Positions 58,259 through 64,000 of a DNA stretch of 64,000 bases are shown one piece after another. Below the pieces are notes generated by a model. It saw only the letters and a program-made list of their open reading frames with translations. It had not been told where the DNA came from and searched no databases. The first letter of the stretch is position 1. Every line of letters starts with the position of its first letter. A program made the position numbers and the translations under genes. The stretch is from JACQHM01 sp964535215. GTDB lineage: Bacteria; Methylomirabilota; Methylomirabilia; Methylomirabilales; JACQHM01. The stretch is from positions 36,546 to 100,545 of the forward strand of contig CAZHST010000006.1 in the NCBI GenBank assembly GCA_964535215.1. The letters are read 5' to 3'.

Positions 58259-59224
58259 CTAGCACACTTCCGGTGGCAGATCAAGGCAAGGAGACCAGGG
58301 ATCCAGAGCGGACCGTTTCAGGAAGGCCTCGATCTCACCCCGGTCAGGCAAGGAGTCCTGGGCGCCCCGTTTCGTGACGGCCAGGGCCCCGGCAGCGTTG
58401 GCAAAGAGGATGGCCTCCTCCAGGTCCTTTCCTTCCGCCAGGGCAGCGGCCAGGGCCCCGTTGAAGGCATCGCCGGCCGCGGTGGAATCCACCGCCTCCA
58501 CGGAGAACGCCGGGAAAGAGCGGGTAAGGTCCTCCCGGATGAGGAGGGCCCCCCTTTCCCCCAGGGTGAGGGTGATCATCTTGCAGCCCTCTTTCAGGAG
58601 CCTCCTTCCCGCTTCGGCAGCGCTGGCGAGGTCCTTGATCTCGATCCCGCTTAAGGTGCCAGCCTCGACCTCATTAGGGGTGAGCAGGTCCACCAGAGCC
58701 AGGAAGGCCCGGGGCAGGGGATGGGCGGGGGCAGGGTTTAAGATGGTGAAGAGACCATGGGTTCTGGCGAGGGAAAGGGCCTCCAAGACAGTGGCTAGCG
58801 GGATCTCCAGTTGGAGGAGGAGGATCCTCCCCTGGGCGATCAGGGGTTCACACCTTTTGATCTCATCGGCCAGGAGGTTCCGGTTACTTCCCGGGGCGAC
58901 CGCGATCTGGTTCCTCCCCTCCTGGTCCACGAGGATGAACGCCACCCCTGAAGGAAGGGTTTCGTCCCGAAGGAGGCCATCCGGTGAAAGCCCTGAGGCT
59001 GTCAAATGCTCGTAGAGGCGGTCCCCGTGGGGGTCGCGGCCTAGCTTCGCAATCAATGTGACCTCCGCGCCGCTCTTCAAAGCGGCCAGGGCCTGGTTGG
59101 CCCCCTTCCCGCCATAGGACACGTAAAACTCCTCGCCCAGCACCGTCTCCCCGGCCTCCGGGAGCCGTTCCACCTTCACCGTGAAATCCACATTGGCACT
59201 TCCGATCACGACGACCTTCGACAT
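58259..59224 (-). CDS. rbsK: ribokinase
   Basis: This 321-residue PfkB-family kinase has the first signature GGKGANQALAAL near residue 38 and the second with catalytic Asp, DSTAAGDAFNGALAAAL near residue 247. It begins MSKVVVIGSANVDFTV, typical of ribokinases, and G-S-N-x-N-L is present near residue 115. It phosphorylates D-ribose to ribose-5-phosphate. It overlaps the nucleoside hydrolase gene by 19 bases, so ribose released from nucleosides is the likely substrate. Confidence 0.93.
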   Translation of the reverse strand: MSKVVVIGSANVDFTVKVERLPEAGETVLGEEFYVSYGGKGANQALAALKSGAEVTLIAKLGRDPHGDRLYEHLTASGLSPDGLLRDETLPSGVAFILVDQEGRNQIAVAPGSNRNLLADEIKRCEPLIAQGRILLLQLEIPLATVLEALSLARTHGLFTILNPAPAHPLPRAFLALVDLLTPNEVEAGTLSGIEIKDLASAAEAGRRLLKEGCKMITLTLGERGALLIREDLTRSFPAFSVEAVDSTAAGDAFNGALAAALAEGKDLEEAILFANAAGALAVTKRGAQDSLPDRGEIEAFLKRSALDPWSPCLDLPPEVC

Positions 59225-60189
59225 ACCCGCTCCAGGAAGAGGGTGAGGAACCGCTCCGCTTCAACTTCCATAGCGGCCCGGAGGTTGGGGGCCTTCTTCC
59301 GGTCGTCCCTGATCGGCCGAAGGTCCGCCAGGGTCATCCCTTCCGTGAACTCCCCGCTGGTCTCCACCTGGACGGAGAGAGCCCTCGACCGGACGAGGGA
59401 GGGATCAATGGCCGCGCCAACGGCCAACGGGTCGTGGAGGATCACCACCTCCTCCCCCTCCAGCTCCCTGGCTAGCAGAAGGGGCTTGGCCGTGCAATCG
59501 CCCACAAACTGGGCGACAGGCTCCTTCAGGGGGTAGATCTTTTCCTGGAGGTGCGCTCTGGTCAGGCGAACCTGGCGCGTGACGTCTAAGGGGATCAGAC
59601 GGACCGGGAGGCCGGCGGCGAAGACCAGCCTCGCGGCGTGAGGGTCCGAAGCGATGTTGAACTCGGCCGCTGGGGTCACATTTCCCGGGACGGCGATGGC
59701 CCCCCCCATGATTACGACCTCATGAACCTTCCGCATCGTCTGTCGGGCGCCCAGGATGGCCGTGGCCAGGTTCGTGAGCGGCCCCAGCGCGATGATCGTC
59801 AGCTCCCCCGGGAACCGTTCGATGGTCTCCAGGATCACGGATTTCGCGTCGGGGAGATCGGCGGGGACCAGGGGTTCCGGGTAGCGGGGGGTCCCATCGG
59901 GGTTCTTGAACCGGGAAAGGTCCCCCAAGCCGTCGTCGCCGTGGACGTGCGTAGCCGTCATGGGGGCCTTCTGGAGGGGCCGCTCGGCCCCCTGGCCGAC
60001 CAGAGGCCGAGGTGTAGGCTTAAGAAGATCGAGGAGGGTGAAGACGTTCCTGGTGGCCTGGTGGACCGGGACATTCCCGGCCACGGTGGTGATGGCCTCG
60101 ACGGACAGCTCCGGTGACCGGAAGGCAAGGATCAGGGCCAGGGCGTCGTCCACGCCGGGATCGGTATCAATCAGCACGGGCTTGGGCAT
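59206..60189 (-). CDS. inosine-uridine-type nucleoside hydrolase
   Basis: The N-terminal DTDPGVDDALALILAF is the calcium-binding signature of nucleoside N-ribohydrolases. HGDDGLGDL and HDPLAVGAAIDP supply the other conserved residues, and length (327) is normal. It splits ribonucleosides into base and ribose, which the overlapping ribokinase gene can then phosphorylate. Purine or pyrimidine preference cannot be read from the sequence. Confidence 0.94.
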   Translation of the reverse strand: MPKPVLIDTDPGVDDALALILAFRSPELSVEAITTVAGNVPVHQATRNVFTLLDLLKPTPRPLVGQGAERPLQKAPMTATHVHGDDGLGDLSRFKNPDGTPRYPEPLVPADLPDAKSVILETIERFPGELTIIALGPLTNLATAILGARQTMRKVHEVVIMGGAIAVPGNVTPAAEFNIASDPHAARLVFAAGLPVRLIPLDVTRQVRLTRAHLQEKIYPLKEPVAQFVGDCTAKPLLLARELEGEEVVILHDPLAVGAAIDPSLVRSRALSVQVETSGEFTEGMTLADLRPIRDDRKKAPNLRAAMEVEAERFLTLFLERVCRRSS

Positions 60190-60201
60190 CTCTCGGCCTT
60201 C

Positions 60202-60666
60202 TTACGGGCCCCGGACCTGGAAGATGAAGGCGATCTCAACAGGCGTCCCCCGGGGGAGTTCGTTGGTCCCGATGGCCATCCGGGCATGACGGCCCTTCTC
60301 GCCAAAGGCTTGGATCAAAAGCTCGGAGGCCCCGTTGATGACCTGGGGCTGATCGGTGAAGCCATCGGCGGAGGCGACGAATCCTGAGACCTGGACGACC
60401 CGCTCAACGAGATCTAGGTTCCCGAGGGCCGCCTTGGCGATGCTCAGCGCATTCAGGGCGCAGAGCCTCGCCGCTGCCTGACCCTGTTCGACGGTCAGCT
60501 CCTTCCCCACCTTTCCCTTGTACCCCAGCTCCCCCTTGATCCACGGAAGTTGCCCTGAGATAAACAGGAGGTCCCCCGCCCTGACGGCCGGGATGTAGGC
60601 CGCGGCCGGCTCTGGAGGGACTGGCAGTTCCAGCCCCAGCTCCTGTAATCTCTCCTCCACCCCCAT
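60202..60666 (-). CDS. RidA family protein
   Basis: A 154-residue YjgF/YER057c/UK114 protein with PPEPAAAYIPAVRAGDLLFI, ISGQLPW and GNLDLVERVVQVSGFVAS. The family usually has an Arg near the C-terminus that binds carboxylates; here MAIGTNELPRGTPVEIAFIF ends the protein, so the RidA-specific Arg of R-x-x-V/A-x-A-x-L-P is replaced (the A-M-I-G-T region). It is closer to the YjgH/YoaB-like or RutC-like subgroups. It is co-directional with the nucleoside hydrolase, 12 bases away. Confidence 0.88.
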   Translation of the reverse strand: MGVEERLQELGLELPVPPEPAAAYIPAVRAGDLLFISGQLPWIKGELGYKGKVGKELTVEQGQAAARLCALNALSIAKAALGNLDLVERVVQVSGFVASADGFTDQPQVINGASELLIQAFGEKGRHARMAIGTNELPRGTPVEIAFIFQVRGP

Positions 60667-60684
60667 AGAGCTTCCCCTTGATTC

Positions 60685-61104
60685 CTAAAGCTCCTTTGGC
60701 AGCGTCTGATCCACGGAGGGCTTCTTCGCCCCGGCGAAGAGGAGGGTCAGGCAGGCCGCCAGGTTGAGGAGGGCAAACTCGTAGCCTCCCTGGCTGACGA
60801 AGAAGCCCTTGGGGAGGTGGACGGCAAGAACCGCCACCAGCATGTCAATGGCGAGGAGCAGGGCGGCCCATCTCGTCAGGAACCCGATCAGGATGGCAAT
60901 CCCCCCCAGGAACTCGACCAGGGTGACGATGACGGACCAGAACATCGCCGGCTGGATGCCCTGCTGGACCAGGAACCCGGCGAAGCCCGAGAAGCCAAAG
61001 ACGAAGAGCTTCTGCCCCCCGTGGACGATGAAGATGATCCCGACAACGATCCGTAAAGGCAAGAGGCTCCACGGCTCGGCCTTCCCAAAGATGCGCGCCA
61101 ACAT
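60685..61104 (-). CDS. DoxX family membrane protein
   Basis: The 139-residue protein has four membrane helices and the DoxX pattern LLPLRIVVGIIFIVHGGQKL near the start, then GIAILIGFLTRWAALLLAID. DoxX-like proteins are poorly understood and have been linked to quinone or redox stress functions. It is probably the first gene of a unit with ridA and the salvage genes. Confidence 0.9.
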   Translation of the reverse strand: MLARIFGKAEPWSLLPLRIVVGIIFIVHGGQKLFVFGFSGFAGFLVQQGIQPAMFWSVIVTLVEFLGGIAILIGFLTRWAALLLAIDMLVAVLAVHLPKGFFVSQGGYEFALLNLAACLTLLFAGAKKPSVDQTLPKEL

Positions 61105-61208
61105 GGCCCCCTCCTTTGTTCGGGTTGTGCCCTGCCATTATAGCCGAGGCGCCTCTTTTGAACAAGAGAGACCTCTTGGGGACTCCCCTTTCCCCTCCCG
61201 GGCCTCCT

Positions 61209-62813
61209 TCAGACCCGCCCCCGGATCGTCTCGAAGAGGGAGGGGTAGCCGCTTGGATCAATCCCGGCCTGGATCACGACAGGCCCTTCTTCCTGAAAGG
61301 CCGAAGCCAGAGCCCCCCTCAGCTCCTCCTCCGATTCCACTTTCACGCCGGAGGCGCCAAACCCTTTCGCCAGGGAGACAAAGTCCACAGGGCCGAAGTC
61401 CACCCCTGATGGGGGGAGTCCCCGCTGAAGCTGCTTGACCTTGATGAGGCTTAACCCCTGGTCATCGAAGATCACGACGACAATGGAAAGCCCAAGCCGG
61501 ACGGCCGTTTCCAGCTCAACGGCGGCGAGGAGGAAGCCCCCGTCGCCTGAAAAGGCCAGGACGGGACGCCTCGGGTAGAGGAGCCTGGCCGAGAGGGCGG
61601 CGGGGAGGGCAAAGCCCATGGTGGAGAGGCCATTGGAGATCAGGAACGAGCCGGGTCGAAGAGATCTCCAGAAGAGGGTCACGGGGAACATGTGGGCGCC
61701 GGCATCCACCGTCACGAGCGTCTCGGGAGGGGCGACTTCTTGGGCGATCTCGACTACCCGATGGGGGGCCAGAGCTTGGGATGAAACGGCGAGGCGGGTC
61801 CGGAGGGAGGCCTTGAGCTGGGCGATCCATCGAAGATCTCGAGAGATCGGCGGACAAGAGCCGGTTAGGGCCTCCAGCAAGGGGCCGATTGCCCCCACCA
61901 GCGCCACGGTCGGGCGGAACGGCTCCTCAATGATCGGGTGGGGTGAGACCGTGACCACGGACCCCTCGAACCGTTGGGGCCGGGGGATCAGCTCCACGGG
62001 ATCGAACCCGACGGTCACCAGGCAGTCTACCCGGCGAAGCCACTCCTCGTCGAGGAGGGCCCCGGTGTAGATCCCGGCAGAGAGGGGGTGATCCTCAGGG
62101 ATCGCCCCCTTCCCTTTGTACGTTGTGAGGACCGGGGCCTGGAGTCGCTCGGCCAGCCTCGTCAGGAGACGGGCCTCCTCCTCCCGGCGAACACCGAGGC
62201 CGGCCACGAGAAGGGGAGCCTGGGCCGAGGCCAAGACCGCCCCTGCCCGTTCGACCGCCTCAGGGGGAGGGGAGGGGGAGGCCTCAAGAGAGGCCTTGAG
62301 ATCCCTCTGATCCTCCACCGGCTCCCTTGAGACCTCACCGGGAAGGTCGAGGTGGACCGGGCCTCTTGGTTCGGAAGCGGCGATCCGTAAGGCCTTGAGG
62401 AGCGTCGCCCGGGTGGAACGGGCCGTCACGGGGGCGCTCCATTTGACAAGCGGGGCGAGGAGGCGGCGGTGGTCAATCCGCTGATGTTCGAAGCCGGAAA
62501 GGAGGTGATCCGGGTAGCGATCGCTGATCAGGAGCATCGGGGCCCGATCGAGGGAGGCATGCGCGACCCCGTTGACGGCGCTGGTCACCCCGGGGCCTAA
62601 CGTGGTGAGGGCGATCCCCGGCCTCCCGGTCAGCTCCCCGTAGACGGCGGCCATGATGGCGGCGGCGGTCTCCGCATGGGTCATCACGAATTGGAGGCCC
62701 TCCTTCCGAGCCGCCTCCAGGAGGTCTAGGTTTCCACCCCCCGGCACCCCGAAAAAGCACCGGATGCTTTGATCCTTCAAGGTGTCGACGATCACCTGGG
62801 CGACGGTTCTCAT
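61209..62813 (-). CDS. thiamine-diphosphate enzyme (acetolactate synthase / benzoylformate decarboxylase-like)
   Basis: A 534-residue ThDP enzyme with three domains: the PYR domain with FGVPGGGNLDLL and the catalytic Glu in MTHAETAAAIMAAVYGE, a central domain with VTVGFDPVEL, and the PP domain with LAFSGDGGFLLAAVELETA and IFDDQGLSLI where most relatives have N-D in the Mg motif. The start at 62813 follows GAGGGGAAG. It is encoded next to an SDR. Acetolactate synthase identity is uncertain, as no regulatory subunit or ilvC is nearby. Confidence 0.88.
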   Translation of the reverse strand: MRTVAQVIVDTLKDQSIRCFFGVPGGGNLDLLEAARKEGLQFVMTHAETAAAIMAAVYGELTGRPGIALTTLGPGVTSAVNGVAHASLDRAPMLLISDRYPDHLLSGFEHQRIDHRRLLAPLVKWSAPVTARSTRATLLKALRIAASEPRGPVHLDLPGEVSREPVEDQRDLKASLEASPSPPPEAVERAGAVLASAQAPLLVAGLGVRREEEARLLTRLAERLQAPVLTTYKGKGAIPEDHPLSAGIYTGALLDEEWLRRVDCLVTVGFDPVELIPRPQRFEGSVVTVSPHPIIEEPFRPTVALVGAIGPLLEALTGSCPPISRDLRWIAQLKASLRTRLAVSSQALAPHRVVEIAQEVAPPETLVTVDAGAHMFPVTLFWRSLRPGSFLISNGLSTMGFALPAALSARLLYPRRPVLAFSGDGGFLLAAVELETAVRLGLSIVVVIFDDQGLSLIKVKQLQRGLPPSGVDFGPVDFVSLAKGFGASGVKVESEEELRGALASAFQEEGPVVIQAGIDPSGYPSLFETIRGRV

Positions 62814-62878
62814 CGCTTCCCCTCTTCTCCACCGGTCATGGCTGCAACAATAGCCTTGAGCGATGCCCCCTGTCAACC

Positions 62879-62944
62879 CGTCAGCCATCGGCGGTCAGGA
62901 TTTAGCCGTCAGCCATCAGCTATCGGCAGGCTGAAAGCTGATCG
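62879..62944. repeat. intergenic TCAGCCATC/GCTGA repeat cluster
   Basis: TCAGCCATCGG, TCAGCCATCAGC, then GCTGAAAGCTGATCGCTG fill the gap between the SDR and the ThDP enzyme. The words match those at 15684-15716 and 35177-35202. Confidence 0.6.
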
Positions 62945-62965
62945 CTGGATGCCGACCGTTGGAGC

Positions 62966-63712
62966 TCAGTAGGTGGCCCGTCCGCCGGAGATGTCAAAGA
63001 CGGCCCCGGTTGAAAAGGAGCAGGCCTCGGAGGCGAGCCACACGACCAGGGCGGCCACCTCGCTCGGGCGCCCCATCCGCCCCATCGGGATCTTGGAGAC
63101 CAGATCCTCGACCACCTCGGGCTTTACCCCTTTTAAGATCTCCGTCTCGATAACAGCCGGCGTGACGCAGTTGACCAGGATGCCCCGGGTGGCCAGCTCC
63201 TTCCCTAAAGCCTTTGTCAGGCCAATGACCCCTGCCTTGGCCGTCGAATACGGGGCCAGGTTGGGGTTTCCTTCTTTCCCGGCAATCGAGGCGATGTTCA
63301 CGATCCGTCCATACCCCTGCTCCAGCATGTAAGGGATCACGGCCCGGCAGCAATGAAACACCCCGTCCAGATTCACCGCCAAGGTCCGCCGCCAGTCCTC
63401 ATCCGAGACTTCCCAAAGAGGCACCGACGGCCCCGGGATGCCCGCGTTGTTCACCAGGATGTCAATCCTTCCAAAGAAGTCCACGATCTTTTGAACGGCC
63501 CCCTTGACCTCCTCCGGGTTGGAGACATCCATCTTCAGGGCCAGGACCTCGGCCCCTGCCGTCGTCAGTCGCTCCGCCTGACGGCGGGCCTCTTCAAGAT
63601 CCACATCCAGGAGGGCAACCTTTGCCCCCTCCTCGACCAGCATCTCGACGATCGCCAAGCCGATCCCCCGGGCCGCCCCCGTTACCGCCGCCACCCGCCC
63701 TTGAAGATGCAT
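62966..63712 (-). CDS. short-chain dehydrogenase/reductase
   Basis: A classical SDR of 248 residues: AVTGAARGIGLAIVEML, DVDLEEARRQ with the acidic residue after strand 2 that usually favours NAD, NNAGIPG, the catalytic Ser in VNIASIAG and YSTAKAG with Tyr-x3-Lys. It ends with the FDISGGRATY typical of 3-ketoacyl-ACP reductase relatives and sugar or secondary alcohol dehydrogenases. A promoter lies just upstream. The ThDP enzyme gene follows after a repeat-filled gap. Confidence 0.9.
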   Translation of the reverse strand: MHLQGRVAAVTGAARGIGLAIVEMLVEEGAKVALLDVDLEEARRQAERLTTAGAEVLALKMDVSNPEEVKGAVQKIVDFFGRIDILVNNAGIPGPSVPLWEVSDEDWRRTLAVNLDGVFHCCRAVIPYMLEQGYGRIVNIASIAGKEGNPNLAPYSTAKAGVIGLTKALGKELATRGILVNCVTPAVIETEILKGVKPEVVEDLVSKIPMGRMGRPSEVAALVVWLASEACSFSTGAVFDISGGRATY

Positions 63713-63738
63713 CCCCCTTTCTCCTTTCTCTGCCTCCT

Positions 63739-63767
63739 TACTTACCCGGATTCCTGGAAGGTGTCAA
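63739..63767 (-). promoter_or_regulatory. promoter of the SDR gene
   Basis: On the minus strand TTGACA and TAAGTA are spaced by 17 bases, ending 27 bases upstream of the SDR start. Confidence 0.65.
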
Positions 63768-63817
63768 GGGCAGACCTGAAGGTCCACGGTTAAAGGGAGG
63801 TTCCTTTAAAAAAGCCC

Positions 63818-63846
63818 TTGACACGGAAAGGGGAGGGCGATAAACC
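63818..63846 (+). promoter_or_regulatory. promoter of the amidase gene
   Basis: TTGACA and TAAACC spaced by 17 bases, about 55 bases upstream of the amidase start and divergent from the SDR promoter. Confidence 0.65.
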
Positions 63847-63900
63847 TCACTGTAGACCTGGGGCCCTCAACCTTTGTCGAAGGATCGGTGGAGGCTCATC

Positions 63901-64000
63901 ATGAACGGCGAAGAGATCTGCTACATGCCCGCTACGGAGCTGGCAGCAGCGATCCGGGCGAAGAAACTCTCCCCGGTGGAGGTGGTCGAGGCTGTCCTGG
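63901..64000 (+). CDS. amidase (AS family), N-terminal fragment, cut by window edge
   Basis: The 33 visible residues, MNGEEICYMPATELAAAIRA followed by KKLSPVEVVEAVL, match the N-terminal helix of amidase-signature enzymes such as GatA and related amidases (A-x-E-L-x-x-x-I-R-x-K-x-L-S-P-V-E-V). The Ser-cisSer-Lys catalytic part lies outside the window, so a GatA role cannot be separated from a catabolic amidase. Confidence 0.75.
   Translation, partial: MNGEEICYMPATELAAAIRAKKLSPVEVVEAVL

Overview
The window is a high-GC bacterial chromosome segment (roughly 60% GC by eye) centred on the replication origin. Most genes left of about 26.3 kb read leftwards and most genes from 26.8 to 40 kb read rightwards. 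This polarity, the order rpmH-rnpA-yidD-yidC-jag-rsmG-parA-parB on one side and dnaN-gyrB-gyrA on the other, and three parS palindromes place the origin in the 26.34-26.80 kb gap. Lipoproteins, an MglA/MglB polarity pair, bactofilin, LutABC and an SRP RNA with an Alu domain suggest an uncultured diderm-type bacterium from a deep-branching phylum (NC10/Rokubacteria-like lineages are one guess). The phylum cannot be fixed from sequence reading alone.

Layout. 0-6.5 kb: the end of an RmlD-like reductase, nagZ, a secreted cupin, an NRAMP-superfamily transporter, an uncharacterised ferredoxin-plus-partner pair, an SDR enzyme, and an orphan ribbon-helix-helix protein with a clear operator. 6.5-15.7 kb: two parS sites, then a tightly coupled MoxR/DUF58/VWA/TPR operon of the Bat (aerotolerance) type, in which a BatA-like protein is fused to a second protein to give a 1448-residue membrane protein with three VWA modules. 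15.7-18.4 kb: mnmA, a cysteine desulfurase and bactofilin. 18.6-20.9 kb: a 745-residue unknown protein with a PEP-carboxykinase-like P-loop region. 20.9-26.3 kb: parB, parA, a third parS, rsmG, jag, yidC, yidD, rnpA and rpmH (TTG start). 26.3-26.8 kb: putative oriC, with no dnaA beside it.

26.8-40.1 kb: dnaN, gyrB, gyrA and serS, followed directly by four serine tRNAs (UGA, GCU, CGA, GGA) and a tRNA-Arg with the unusual anticodon GCG. A small retropepsin-like gene sits inside this array. Then come a large SRP RNA, dnaX, ybaB, recR, mglB, mglA and tRNA-Asn.

40.1-49.5 kb is an accessory zone of decayed material. It holds remnants of an HsdM methylase, IS1595-, ISL3- and IS5-type transposases, broken receiver domains, a cut lipoprotein and a broken VWA gene, together with a WYL regulator paired with a novel membrane protein and one apparently intact IS4-like element with terminal inverted repeats.

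49.5-64 kb is metabolic: a secreted beta-propeller, a family-4 uracil-DNA glycosylase and an aldo/keto reductase on the plus strand. On the minus strand are an RraA-like aldolase with a 2-hydroxyacid dehydrogenase, lutA-lutB-lutC lactate oxidation with a metallo-beta-lactamase-fold hydrolase, a stand-alone LigD phosphoesterase domain, ribokinase with nucleoside hydrolase and RidA (nucleoside salvage), DoxX, a ThDP enzyme and an SDR. The window ends in the start of an amidase gene. Genes in the operons are repeatedly joined by 4-base ATGA overlaps, which I used to choose many start codons.
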